Below are positions 1-8,678 of a DNA stretch of 64,000 bases, one piece after another. Position numbers and translations under genes: made by a program. This stretch comes from Chthoniobacterales bacterium (lineage in GTDB: Bacteria > Verrucomicrobiota > Verrucomicrobiia > Chthoniobacterales > UBA10450): positions 298,832 to 362,831 of the forward strand of contig DATENU010000020.1 of the NCBI GenBank assembly GCA_035274845.1. The letters run 5' to 3'. The notes beneath the pieces were generated by a model that saw nothing but the letters and a program-made list of their open reading frames with translations, was not told the origin of the DNA and did no database searches. The first letter of the stretch is position 1. Each line of letters begins with the position of its first letter.

Positions 1-283
1 ACCCCACTACGGCCAGTTTCGCGTCGCTGCTCATTACAAATCCGCCGGCTGCGGCGTTCGGATCCAAATCGCCGGCCACGATTGTTCCCGCCGGCAGTTC
101 CCAGATGGCGAAGGCTCCCTCGCGGGAAATGGTGATGACCCTCGACGCGTCGTGATTGAAGCTGGCGCGGAAAACGCCTCGCAAGTCGCTGAGTTTTTCC
201 GCGGCCTCCGCGGGGGAAATAAATGCTACGGCCAGGACCATCAGCTGCGAGATCGAAACGAAAAATCGCCGGATTGCGTTCAT
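1..283 (-). CDS. Secreted WD40-repeat-like protein, N-terminal part only
   Basis: The gene reads leftwards and runs off the window edge, so only about 94 residues are visible. It starts with ATG at 283. The first 28 residues are a signal peptide: a basic MNAIRRF start, a hydrophobic core and an AEAAE cleavage region. The next residues contain a WD40-type blade (FNHDASRVITISREGAFAIWEL), and a second blade seems to begin before the edge (MSSDAKLAVVG). It is probably an exported beta-propeller protein; the rest of its architecture cannot be seen. The 250 bases between it and the next gene hold no recognisable feature apart from room for divergent promoters. Confidence 0.7.
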   Translation of the reverse strand, partial: MNAIRRFFVSISQLMVLAVAFISPAEAAEKLSDLRGVFRASFNHDASRVITISREGAFAIWELPAGTIVAGDLDPNAAAGGFVMSSDAKLAVVG

Positions 284-543
284 GCCGGCGGATATTGGCG
301 TCACGGAAGTTTCGCGGCAAGAAGCATTTATGATTCAGCGCTTTGATGCTCGGTCTTTCGCTCATTCTGTCCGGTTCTTAAGAAAGGCGACGTTTATCCC
401 GCTTACCTAGCGCGAGAGGGAGACACCGCCCACTGGCCTTTGGCGGTTACTGGTTCGCGACCCCTGCGCCGAGCTTTTTCTCCCGTGCCGTCCAGGGAGG
501 GATTGGAATGGCGGCTGCTTAGATAACGCGCCGCGTGCTCGCC

Positions 544-1167
544 ATGGGAACCTATTTTCGCCCAAAAATTTTCATTACTGCCGTGCTGGCGGTGACTTGG
601 GTGGCTGCGCTCGGATACGGAATGCAGGTTCTGCTCAAATACGAGACCACCCCGGGCTCTTCGGGCCCGCTCACCCCAAAATGGCCGTCGGCGTCCATGG
701 TGCACCGGCAGCCGGACAAACCGATGCTGTTGATGATAGCGCACCCGCATTGCCCCTGCACGCGCGCCAGCGTCGCGGAGCTCGCCCAGATCATGGCGCA
801 CGCGCCCGAAGGAACGGCGGCAACCGTGCTTTTCGTGAAGCCGTCCGGCGCGGGGCCGGATTGGGATGACACTGATTTGCGCCGGAGCGCGGCCGCCATT
901 CCCGGGGTCAGCGTTCTAACCGACGCGAACGGAACCGAAGCGGCGCGATTTGGCGCCCAAACGTCCGGACACACGCTGGTGTTCGACCGAACTGGGAACC
1001 TGTTATTTAGCGGCGGAATCACGGCTACTCGCGGCCACGTTGGAAGCAACGCCGGGGAAAATGCCGCTCTCGCCGCGCTACGACAACAAGTGCCCGATCG
1101 TGCGCGGACCGCAGTGTTCGGTTGTTCGCTCGCGAACCGGGTTCCGTGCCCGGCAGACAAATTATGA
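544..1167 (+). CDS. Membrane-anchored thioredoxin-fold protein, RedB-like
   Basis: A protein of about 207 residues with one N-terminal membrane anchor (about residues 8-28) and a thioredoxin-like domain outside the membrane. The motif HPHCPCTRAS (about residue 75) holds a CxC pair rather than the usual CxxC. DRTGNLLFSGGIT follows later, typical of the strand after the cis-proline region. Two more cysteines lie at the C-terminus (FGCSLANRVPC). I use ATG 544; a GTG three codons upstream at 535 is an alternative, and no strong ribosome site decides between them. The stop codon overlaps the start of the following histidine kinase (ATGA), so the two are translationally coupled. This suggests a redox role linked to that sensor, which is inference. 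Confidence 0.75.
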   Translation: MGTYFRPKIFITAVLAVTWVAALGYGMQVLLKYETTPGSSGPLTPKWPSASMVHRQPDKPMLLMIAHPHCPCTRASVAELAQIMAHAPEGTAATVLFVKPSGAGPDWDDTDLRRSAAAIPGVSVLTDANGTEAARFGAQTSGHTLVFDRTGNLLFSGGITATRGHVGSNAGENAALAALRQQVPDRARTAVFGCSLANRVPCPADKL

Positions 1168-3731
1168 TCGAGCTAGCCACCTTGGGAGCGACTCCCGAAC
1201 CCGCCACCGAGCGCGCGGAAGAACTGTTCCAGCAGCATCGCCGGGAAATTTTTCGCCACACAGACCAGCTTTTTGCGAAGCTGATGATCTTCCAATGGGT
1301 GGCCTGCATCGTCACCGCCCTCGTCGTATCGCCCCTCACGTGGAGTGGGGGATCGAGCCAGATCCACATTCACGTTTGGGCGGCCGTCGTCATCGGAGGC
1401 GTTATCAGCTTGTTCCCGGTCTGGATGACCCGCGCCTGGCCCGGATCAGTCGCGACGCGGCACGTGATCGCCGTCGCGCAAATGCTGATGTCGGCGTTGT
1501 TGATCGCGCTGACCGGGGGCCGGATCGAAACGCATTTCCACGTCTTCGGTTCGCTGGTAATTCTGTCATTTTATCGCGATTGGCGGGTGCTGGTGCCGGC
1601 GACAATTGTAGTGGCGCTCGACCATTTTCTGCGAGGCGTGTTTTTGCCCTATTCGGTTTACGGAGTACTGAGCGCGAGTCCGTGGCGTTCAATAGAACAT
1701 GCTGGCTGGGTCATATTTGAGAATGTTTTTCTCGTTATTTCGTGTTTTAGAAGTATTCGGGAAATGCGCTTCATCGCCAACCGCACCGCGGCCTTGGAAG
1801 CCAGTGACGCGCGCTCGCGCCAGCTCTTTGATGACGCGCCGATCGGCATGGCGGTGGTGTCCGCTGACAACAAGAAATTCAAGCAGGTCAACGCCCGGTT
1901 CGCGGAGATGATCGGGTACTCGGAGGCTGAGCTCACGGCTTTGACGCCCCTCGACCTGACTCATCCCGGCGATCTGGCTGAAACGCAACGGCTCGTTACG
2001 GCGATGCTGGAGGGAGCCGGGCGGTGCTGCGTCGAGAAACGTTACCTGCGCAAGAACGGCGAGGTCCTTTGGGCTGAGCGCACCGCCTGCGTCATTCGCG
2101 ACAAGGACGGCACGGCGCGCGACTTCCTGATCATGGTCGAAGACATCACGGAACGGAAACGGGCCGAGGAAGCGGTCCGCGAGAGCCAGCGCAAGCTCGC
2201 TGCGGCGCTCGAGACCAACCAGCTCATCATGGACAACTCCCAGGACGTTATTTGCACGATCGACGAGGAGGGCCGCTTCGTGACGATGAACCAGGCGAGC
2301 GAAACACTTTGGGGTTACGTCCCCGCGGAGCTGATCGGGCGGCGTTACATGGAGCTCGTCCATCCCGAGGACCAAGCTGCTACCGAGCAAGCCGCCGCCG
2401 ATATTCGCGTCAACGGCAAAGTTGTCGACTTCGTCAATCGCTACGTGCGCAAGGATGGATCGGTCGTCAGCGTGCTTTGGTCCGCGTCCTGGTCGGACAG
2501 CAAGAAAATGCTTTTCTGCGTGGCGCACGATATCACCGAGCGGACGCGGATCGAGGCAGCCTTGCGCGAGGCGAAGAACGAAGCCGACCGGGCCAACCAC
2601 GCCAAGAGCGAATTCCTTTCCCGCATGAGCCACGAGTTGCGCACCCCGCTCAATGCCATTCTCGGATTCGGCCAGTTACTCGAGCGGCAAAACCCCACCG
2701 TGCAACAGCGGGCGCGCGTCGAGCACATCACCAGCGCCGGCCGTCATCTGCTCAACCTGATCAATGAAGTTCTCGATATCAGCCGAATCGAAGCGGGCCA
2801 TCTGCAATTGTCCGTGGAGCCGGTCTCCGTGACCGACGTTTTGGAAGAAACCCTGGCCCTGATGCGGCCGCTCGCCGCCGCCCGCGAAATGGAAATCTCC
2901 GTCGATCCGCACCTCGACAAGGAGCTTCACGTCGGCGCGGACAGACAGCGGTTGAAACAGGTGTTGCTGAATCTGCTCACGAACGCGGTGAAATATACGC
3001 CGGTCGGCGGCAGCATCGCCGTCGTTCTCGATCAATCGCAATCGACCAATACGCGCCTGGTGGTGACGGATACCGGCGCCGGCATTGGCCCGGAAAAACT
3101 GGAGCGGCTCTTTACGCCCTTCGACCGGCTTGGCGCCGAGCAATCCGGCGTGGAAGGGACCGGGCTAGGTCTGGCGCTTTGTCAGAGGCTCATGCATGCG
3201 ATGGGCGGCGATATCGGTGTTCATAGTGTGGTGAACAAGGGAAGCGCGTTTTGGATCGAGCTTCCCTCAGTCGATTCGCCCCTGAAAACGTTGCCGAAAG
3301 ATCGCGGCGCGAAGCTGGCGGAAGCGAACGGCCGCGGAAAAATTCTCTACATCGAAGATAACCTTTCGAACCTGACACTCGTCGAGCAGATGCTCGCGGA
3401 GCAGCCGGAGATCGAACTGCTGACGGCGATGCAGGGCGGCCTGGGGCTCGAGCTGGCCCGGCGACATTCCCCCGACCTCATCTTGCTCGATCTTCATTTG
3501 CCCGACCTGCCGGGACACAAAGTCCTGGCCGGCCTTCGTGAGGATTCGCTCACCCGACATATTCCGGTGGTCGTGATCAGCGCCGATGCCACCGCGCGCC
3601 AGATCCAGCGTCTGATGTCGGCAGGCGCCCGCAGTTATCTCACCAAACCTATCGACATCGGCGAATTTTTCCGGGTCATCGACGAAACGATGCGCGGTCA
3701 CGGTTCCCGGCTCGAAAACGCCGCCGCCTGA
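1164..3731 (+). CDS. Membrane hybrid histidine kinase (5-6 TM, PAS-PAS-HisKA-HATPase-REC)
   Basis: The protein has 855 residues from ATG 1164, which overlaps the upstream stop as ATGA. Residues 40-200 form five or six membrane helices with a histidine-rich stretch (THFHVFG, then ALDHFLRG) that could bind metal or heme. Two PAS domains follow (about 217-330 and 352-458), each ending in a DITER-type linker. HisKA carries the phospho-acceptor His490 (MSHELRTP). HATPase has the N box (LLTNAVKYTP), DTGAG and GTGLGLAL. The C-terminal receiver (about 727-840) has Asp732, phospho-acceptor Asp776 (ILLDLHLP) and Lys828 (LTKP). All catalytic residues are present, so this should be an active inner-membrane hybrid kinase. 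The signal is unknown, but coupling to a thioredoxin-like gene hints at redox or copper. Confidence 0.93.
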   Translation: MIELATLGATPEPATERAEELFQQHRREIFRHTDQLFAKLMIFQWVACIVTALVVSPLTWSGGSSQIHIHVWAAVVIGGVISLFPVWMTRAWPGSVATRHVIAVAQMLMSALLIALTGGRIETHFHVFGSLVILSFYRDWRVLVPATIVVALDHFLRGVFLPYSVYGVLSASPWRSIEHAGWVIFENVFLVISCFRSIREMRFIANRTAALEASDARSRQLFDDAPIGMAVVSADNKKFKQVNARFAEMIGYSEAELTALTPLDLTHPGDLAETQRLVTAMLEGAGRCCVEKRYLRKNGEVLWAERTACVIRDKDGTARDFLIMVEDITERKRAEEAVRESQRKLAAALETNQLIMDNSQDVICTIDEEGRFVTMNQASETLWGYVPAELIGRRYMELVHPEDQAATEQAAADIRVNGKVVDFVNRYVRKDGSVVSVLWSASWSDSKKMLFCVAHDITERTRIEAALREAKNEADRANHAKSEFLSRMSHELRTPLNAILGFGQLLERQNPTVQQRARVEHITSAGRHLLNLINEVLDISRIEAGHLQLSVEPVSVTDVLEETLALMRPLAAAREMEISVDPHLDKELHVGADRQRLKQVLLNLLTNAVKYTPVGGSIAVVLDQSQSTNTRLVVTDTGAGIGPEKLERLFTPFDRLGAEQSGVEGTGLGLALCQRLMHAMGGDIGVHSVVNKGSAFWIELPSVDSPLKTLPKDRGAKLAEANGRGKILYIEDNLSNLTLVEQMLAEQPEIELLTAMQGGLGLELARRHSPDLILLDLHLPDLPGHKVLAGLREDSLTRHIPVVVISADATARQIQRLMSAGARSYLTKPIDIGEFFRVIDETMRGHGSRLENAAA

Positions 3732-3737
3732 TTGTGT

Positions 3738-4271
3738 ATGAGTGCCGAACCTGAGAAGATCGATCACAACTGGCTCCCGAACGCCGCGCCCTTCGCGAAG
3801 ATGAAGATACTTGTCATCGACGACGAGCCGGTCAACGTCGCCCTCCTCGAAGCGATGCTGCTCGAAGGCGGATACACGCGGGTCCAAACGATCACCGATT
3901 CCCGGCTGGCCATGGAGACGTGTCACAGTTTCGATCCCGACCTGGTGTTGCTTGATCTGATGATGCCGTTCGTGGATGGATTCAGCATCCTGGAATCGAT
4001 CCGCGCCGCCGGGGCCGAAGAATTCCTGCCGGTAATCGTGCTGACGGCGGACGCGAATGAATCTACCAAGCTTCGGGCCTTGCGTGCGGGAGCGACCGAT
4101 TTTCTCCTGAAACCTTTCGATCAACTGGAGGTGCTCTTGCGGATGAACAATTTGCTGGAGACGCGGCGGCTTCATCTCCAGCTCGACATGCAGGTGGCGG
4201 CCTACGCTGATGCGGTCCGCGAACGCACGTCCGAATTGCGCGAAGCGCAAACCCTGTTGCAAAAAGCCTAG
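3738..4271 (+). CDS. Response regulator: receiver domain plus coiled coil, no output domain
   Basis: A 177-residue protein starting six bases after the kinase stop; a TTG at 3732 is the alternative start. The receiver domain has the acidic pair (VIDDEP), the phospho-acceptor Asp in LLDLMMPF, a Thr (LTADA) and the Lys of LLKPF. After the receiver comes a helical tail (LLETRRLHLQLDM... ELREAQTLLQKA) of the kind that usually joins a receiver to an HD-GYP or GGDEF domain. The gene ends there, so it has no DNA-binding or enzyme output. It probably acts as a phosphorylation relay or single-domain regulator for the adjacent hybrid kinase. Its last four bases overlap the end of the convergent tonB-like gene. 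Confidence 0.9.
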   Translation: MSAEPEKIDHNWLPNAAPFAKMKILVIDDEPVNVALLEAMLLEGGYTRVQTITDSRLAMETCHSFDPDLVLLDLMMPFVDGFSILESIRAAGAEEFLPVIVLTADANESTKLRALRAGATDFLLKPFDQLEVLLRMNNLLETRRLHLQLDMQVAAYADAVRERTSELREAQTLLQKA

Positions 4272-4879
4272 TACGACGCGCCGGACAGCGTGAAGGTGAC
4301 CGGACAGGTTACGGTCGAAACCGATCCCGGCTTGAAGCGCCACCTCCGAAATCCCGCGATCGCCGCGTTGTCGAGAAACGCGCTGCCTGTGCTTTTCGCC
4401 ATGGTCACGCCGGTCACGCCGCCGCTTGCCGGATCGACGCTCATGACGACCACGCCGTCGCCGGTGATTTTCTGTCGGCGCGCTTCGTAAGGATATTTTG
4501 GACGCGGCGCGTTGAGCGCGAGCACTTTTGCCGCGGACATATTCAGCGAACTCGGAGCGTGAGTATTTCGCTGCGCTGTTATCGGCGTGAATTTCGTCGG
4601 AGGCCGGCGGACGGGTGGGGGAGTCGTGGCGGGCTCAACGAACAATTGATCGAGCACCGGTGGCGTGGGGAGCGGATCGGTTTGTTCCGGCTGCGGATCA
4701 GGAGTCGGGTCCACAGGCTCTAATTCGATTACGGGCGGATCGCCCGTGGGCTCGAAGGGGATCGGTGGCACTGTTTGTGTCCTCGCGAAAGTGATGGCGG
4801 CAACGTGGATCGCCGCGGCTGCCGTCAGCGCTGTGACGAAGCGCCACTTGTTTTCTGGCTGATAGATTAAGGCGTTCAT
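4268..4879 (-). CDS. tonB: Energy transducer TonB-like protein
   Basis: A 203-residue protein with the classic TonB layout. A single N-terminal membrane helix lies at about residues 14-32. A proline-rich periplasmic spacer with Glu/Asp-Pro repeats (ELEPVDPTPDPQPEQ) follows. The C-terminal TonB domain contains YPYEARRQKITGDGVVVMSV and a later FRRWRFKPG motif. It should couple the proton motive force to an outer-membrane receptor; no ExbB/ExbD or receptor is in the window. I chose ATG 4879 over the upstream GTG at 4894 because a GAAAGG ribosome site sits at the right distance, although it is inside a hairpin loop. It converges with the receiver gene and the two coding ends overlap by four bases. 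Confidence 0.88.
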   Translation of the reverse strand: MNALIYQPENKWRFVTALTAAAAIHVAAITFARTQTVPPIPFEPTGDPPVIELEPVDPTPDPQPEQTDPLPTPPVLDQLFVEPATTPPPVRRPPTKFTPITAQRNTHAPSSLNMSAAKVLALNAPRPKYPYEARRQKITGDGVVVMSVDPASGGVTGVTMAKSTGSAFLDNAAIAGFRRWRFKPGSVSTVTCPVTFTLSGASY

Positions 4880-4899
4880 GACTGGTCCTTTCACCAGTC
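4880..4899 (-). promoter_or_regulatory. Stem-loop carrying the ribosome binding site of the tonB-like gene
   Basis: Immediately before the tonB-like start codon the mRNA would read GACTGGT, GAAAGG, ACCAGTC, ATG. The first and last blocks are a perfect 7-bp inverted repeat, so the Shine-Dalgarno-like GAAAGG forms the whole six-base loop and the stem ends exactly at the ATG. This could tune translation, either by presenting or by hiding the site. The pairing is directly visible; the regulatory role is inference. Confidence 0.5.
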
Positions 4900-4950
4900 A
4901 GACACGCGAAAGCGGCGAATCTTAAGTTGAAGCGCCGCGGCTTCGAAAAC

Positions 4951-7014
4951 TCACCAGATTCGCACTCGGTCTTTCGGGTCTACAAACAGCTTCTCGTCCG
5001 GCTGCACTTTGAAAGCATCGTACCAGGTGTCGATGTTCCGCATCACGCCGTTGACGCGATATTGCCGCGGCGAATGCGGATCGCTCACCACCTGACGACG
5101 CACAAAATCGTCCCGCACCTTGCCGCGCCAGGCCTGGGCCCAGCCGAGGAGAACGCGTTGCTCGCCGCTCAATCCGTCGATCATCAGCGACGCGTTGCCC
5201 TGGAGCGACGCTCGATACGCGTCCAGCGCAATCACGACGCCGCCGAGGTCGGCGATGTTTTCGCCCATGGTCAGCTCCCCATTCACTTTCGCGCCGGGCA
5301 ACGGCTCGAATCTCGAATATTGCTCACCGAGCACCTTGGCGCGGGCCTCGAACGTCTTCGCGTCTTCCGCCGTCCACCAGTCATTGAGCTTGCCCTCGGC
5401 GTCGAACTTCCGGCCCTGGTCGTCGAAGCCATGGGTCAACTCGTGGCCGATCACCGCGCCGATCGCGCCGTAGTTAATCGCCGGATCCGCGTTCGCATCG
5501 AACATCGGCGGCTGAAGAATGCCAGCAGGGAAAACGATGTCGCGCAGCGCGCCGTTGTAAGCATCGTTGGTCTGCGGCGTCATGCCCCAATCCGCCATGT
5601 CGACCGGCTCCGGCAGGCGTCCCGAGTAGAAGGCCCAGTCGGCCGCGCCCGCGCGGCGCACGTTACCCACGAGATCGTCATCGCGGATTTCGACTTTCGA
5701 ATAATCGCGGGCCTTATCCGGATACCCGACCTTGATGTTGTAAGTGTCGAGCTTCTTGAGCGCCTGCACTTTCGTCGCTTCGCTCATCCAATCGAGCTTT
5801 GTGATCCGCTCGTGCATCGCCACTTTCAGGTTGCGGACCAGCTCTTCGATCTTGGCCTTCGCCGCGGGTGGAAAATATTTCGCGCTGTAAAGTTGGCCGA
5901 CCGCCCAGCCCAAATTGCCGAACCGATCGTAACGATCGCCCGCGCCGTAATCCCCGCCGCTCACCGCCTGGACGCCGCGTTTCCACCGGACCTTCTGTTC
6001 TGCCTGTCCGGAAAGCGTCTTGTTCCGCATCTCGAAGAACGCGTCCACGAAAGCCTTCGAAAGATACGGGGCGGCGTGATCGGCAATGTTGAATGCCTGC
6101 CAGGCCTGAATGGTCTCGATCGGCGCCTTGTCGAAAATCTCGGCGATCTTCGGGAACGCCGATTTCTCTGCGACCACCACCCGTTCCACTTTCGATAAGC
6201 CCGCTTCCGCGAGAAATTTCCGCCAGGCAAATTTCGGCGCGAGTTTTTCCAGCTCCGCGACAGACATCGCGTTGTAGGTCGCCACCGGATCGCGCTGTTG
6301 CGTCTTCGTCCAGCTCGCGTCCGCGATCTTCGTTTCGAGATCGATTACTTCCGCGGCGCGTTTCTCCGCGTCCGGCCACTCGAGCAATTTCAAGAGCTGC
6401 ACGGCGTAGGTCTGATACTTCTGCTTCTTCTCCGCGAAGTCGGGCTTCAGGTAATAATCGCGATCCGGCAAGCCAAGCCCGGCCTGTCCCAGATAGACTG
6501 CGTATTTTTTCGGCTCCTTGATATCGACATCCACTCCCACGGCGAAGACGCCACCGTGAAAATCGGAGTTCTGCCGTCCCATCGTTGCCGCCAGCGCGTC
6601 CCGAGTTTTCGCGGACCGAATCTTCGCCAGCGTTTCCTTCAACGCCGAGGCGCCTGCCTTCTCCACGCGCGCCTCATCCATGAACGATTTGTAGAACGCG
6701 CCGACCTTGCCCTCGATCGTCGTTGGTTTCGGCTCCGCCTTCTTCGAGTTTTCCTCCAGGAGATCGTGGACGCGTTGTTCTGTTAGATCGGTCATTGCCA
6801 GCCGCAGGCTGTAACCCGGCTTGTCCGCCGGAATCTCAGTCTTATCGAGCCAGGCGCCGTTCGCGTAGCGGAAGAAATCGTCGGCCGGTTTCGTTTTCAG
6901 GTCCGCGCCTTCGGTGTCGAAACCCCACGCGCCATATTGCGGTTTGCCGGCCGGCTGGGCGAAGGCGACGGCGAGAGATAAAACGAGGATCAACAAGGCG
7001 GCTCGCGTTTTCAT
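4951..7014 (-). CDS. pepO: Secreted M13-family (neprilysin/PepO-type) zinc metallopeptidase
   Basis: A 687-residue enzyme, the normal length for bacterial M13 peptidases. It has a signal peptide (MKTRAALLILVLSLAVAFAQ). The N-terminal M13 domain begins with DFFRYANGAWLDKTEIP. The catalytic part carries the zinc motif HELTH at residues 524-528 followed by GFDDQGR, and the third zinc ligand in GENIADLGG at about 584-592. The C-terminus ends with the family-typical VDPKDRVRIW. It should cleave oligopeptides in the periplasm. It stands alone on its strand and diverges from a small secreted protein gene at 7118; the 103 bases between them contain a palindromic GGGATCGGTGATCCC stretch seen again near 28540. 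Confidence 0.95.
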   Translation of the reverse strand: MKTRAALLILVLSLAVAFAQPAGKPQYGAWGFDTEGADLKTKPADDFFRYANGAWLDKTEIPADKPGYSLRLAMTDLTEQRVHDLLEENSKKAEPKPTTIEGKVGAFYKSFMDEARVEKAGASALKETLAKIRSAKTRDALAATMGRQNSDFHGGVFAVGVDVDIKEPKKYAVYLGQAGLGLPDRDYYLKPDFAEKKQKYQTYAVQLLKLLEWPDAEKRAAEVIDLETKIADASWTKTQQRDPVATYNAMSVAELEKLAPKFAWRKFLAEAGLSKVERVVVAEKSAFPKIAEIFDKAPIETIQAWQAFNIADHAAPYLSKAFVDAFFEMRNKTLSGQAEQKVRWKRGVQAVSGGDYGAGDRYDRFGNLGWAVGQLYSAKYFPPAAKAKIEELVRNLKVAMHERITKLDWMSEATKVQALKKLDTYNIKVGYPDKARDYSKVEIRDDDLVGNVRRAGAADWAFYSGRLPEPVDMADWGMTPQTNDAYNGALRDIVFPAGILQPPMFDANADPAINYGAIGAVIGHELTHGFDDQGRKFDAEGKLNDWWTAEDAKTFEARAKVLGEQYSRFEPLPGAKVNGELTMGENIADLGGVVIALDAYRASLQGNASLMIDGLSGEQRVLLGWAQAWRGKVRDDFVRRQVVSDPHSPRQYRVNGVMRNIDTWYDAFKVQPDEKLFVDPKDRVRIW

Positions 7015-7117
7015 AGGGAGCCGTTTTAGCTGGGATCGGTGATCCCGGCTATAGGTATTGTTCGTCCGGCTGGGAAAAATTGAGAAACTAAGGTTTTAGA
7101 ATCCGTCATAGACGAGC

Positions 7118-7516
7118 ATGTATTCGCCCATTCGATTCTTCGCTGTTGTCACTCTCAGTCTGCTTTGGCTCATGTTGTGTCCCGCAAGCGCCCCGTCTTC
7201 GGAGCCGCCGAAGTATCTGGCCAAGGTCACGTTCGCCAAAGGGCTCGTCTTGCATTTCCCCGATTTCGATGTCACTCCCGCCGAGAAACGCCGGGTCACT
7301 CCACCGCAGTATCCGCGCGGCTGGTGGGTTTATGATTTTGTTGTCCGGAGCAAGTCGGGCGAACAAACGGTCTCCTGGTCGGCGGGCACCGGTGACATTG
7401 GCCCCGCCCGCTTCAAGGTTGATGGCGGCGAATTTCAGATTGAGCTGGCTCACTCCGACAAGCTCGGAGCATTGGGAGAGGACGAGCTGGTAATCTCGAA
7501 AGTCGAGCGGCGGTGA
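7118..7516 (+). CDS. Small secreted protein of unknown function
   Basis: A 132-residue protein with a clear N-terminal signal peptide (hydrophobic residues 6-25, then PASAPSS). The rest is a soluble, probably beta-rich domain with a conserved-looking core (KGLVLHFPDFDVTP, QYPRGWWVYDFVV). No family is recognised. The start at ATG 7118 gives a complete signal sequence. It converges with the channel gene, whose stop lies 11 bases downstream. Export to the periplasm or cell surface is the only supported statement. Confidence 0.6.
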   Translation: MYSPIRFFAVVTLSLLWLMLCPASAPSSEPPKYLAKVTFAKGLVLHFPDFDVTPAEKRRVTPPQYPRGWWVYDFVVRSKSGEQTVSWSAGTGDIGPARFKVDGGEFQIELAHSDKLGALGEDELVISKVERR

Positions 7517-7527
7517 ATTAGCTACAG

Positions 7528-8616
7528 CTATTCCGTGTTGGCCCCGAACCATTTCTTTTGCAGCTCATCGATAAAGCCGCGCTCGTTCAAGGCCAGGAGG
7601 GCGCGATTGATCGGCAGCCGCAACGGGCTGTCCTGTTGCAATCCGATTCCGTACGACTGCCTCTCGAACGTCGGTCCGACCAGGCGCAGCCGCGTGCCGA
7701 TCTTCTTTGAAAGGTAATAACGCAGCACCGGCGCATCATAGACCACCGCCTTCACCTCTCCCGAGTTCACAGCCGCGATTGCCGTCGCGATGTCGGGATA
7801 GGAGGAAACCTTCGCTTTGTTACTTCGCAACCACGTTTCCGCGGTGCTCCCCGCAACCGTGCCGACCTTTACCCCGGGTAAATCGCCGGGGCCGCCGATA
7901 TCGCCGGTCAGGCTTTTCACCGTCATCTCCGTTGTCACCGCCGCGGTGAAATAGGCGATGAGCACGATGCTGACGACCATCCAGAGGATCGCGACCAGGC
8001 GTGCCGGCACGCCCATGGGGCCTTTGGCTTCGCAGCCACCGGTGCAGAGCATGCTGATCGTCCACCAGAACGATTCCCAGACGCCCGGTCCGTACGGCTC
8101 CGGGTACATCTCCGCGTTGCGCCGTCGCTCGAACCACCACACCAGATGCGAGATCAGGAACATCACCAGGAACACGAGCCCCAGGACCTTGAGCGTGTTC
8201 CAATTCATGAATTGCCGCATCATGTTCGAGCCGAAATTTCCGCTGCCGGCAGCTACGTTGCCGGCCACGAGGATTTGCAGCCCGGAATCGTAATACGGCT
8301 GCGAAAAATCCATCATGGCATGCCGCTCCGCCGTGATGCTGATCGCCGCGATCGCCACATCCGCCTGTTTGGTTTTCACTGCGTCGAGCATCTTCGGTAC
8401 GCCGTCGACGCTCTGCATTTCGAACTGCAGTCCGGCTTCCCGCGCGACCGCTTCCCAGAGATCGATGCTGAATCCCACGAGCTTGCCGTTCTGCGTAAAT
8501 GAGAACGGTTCGATTGGCTTGGTGACGACGCGAACCTTTTGCTGGGCAAAGCCAGACGCTGCGCCTAACGACAAGCCGATGACCGCGAAGAGGAGCCGGC
8601 GGAGAGCGATTCGCAC
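7528..8616 (-). CDS. Prokaryotic ionotropic glutamate-receptor-like channel (GluR0-type)
   Basis: About 362 residues starting at GTG 8616, which places the signal peptide (LLFAVIGLSLGAASGFAQ) at the N-terminus. The periplasmic solute-binding lobes (SBP_bac_3 fold) are split by a membrane unit, as in GluR0. S1 spans about 28-130 with the ligand arginine in SITAERHAMMDFSQPYY. Membrane helix M1 is at about 142-161, a pore loop at 180-197 (ESFWWTISMLCTGGCEAKG) and M3 at 204-232. S2 follows (about 240-350) with Asp295 in VVYDAP. The layout indicates a ligand-gated ion channel in the inner membrane, responding to an amino acid. The pore loop carries TGGCEAKG instead of the potassium filter TVGYGD, so its ion selectivity is open. 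No transporter genes flank it, arguing against a simple uptake binding protein. Confidence 0.85.
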   Translation of the reverse strand: MRIALRRLLFAVIGLSLGAASGFAQQKVRVVTKPIEPFSFTQNGKLVGFSIDLWEAVAREAGLQFEMQSVDGVPKMLDAVKTKQADVAIAAISITAERHAMMDFSQPYYDSGLQILVAGNVAAGSGNFGSNMMRQFMNWNTLKVLGLVFLVMFLISHLVWWFERRRNAEMYPEPYGPGVWESFWWTISMLCTGGCEAKGPMGVPARLVAILWMVVSIVLIAYFTAAVTTEMTVKSLTGDIGGPGDLPGVKVGTVAGSTAETWLRSNKAKVSSYPDIATAIAAVNSGEVKAVVYDAPVLRYYLSKKIGTRLRLVGPTFERQSYGIGLQQDSPLRLPINRALLALNERGFIDELQKKWFGANTE

Positions 8617-8678
8617 CAGCGAGGGATAATTGGAATGCGTGGTTTGTGTCAATTCCCCGCTGTTATGGCCGCGCTCTC

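Noticed and set aside
552..1160. Long reading frame on the minus strand opposite the RedB-like gene
   Set aside because: It lies wholly under a gene with a convincing protein pattern and its own translation has no protein-like domain, as is usual for GC-rich antisense frames.
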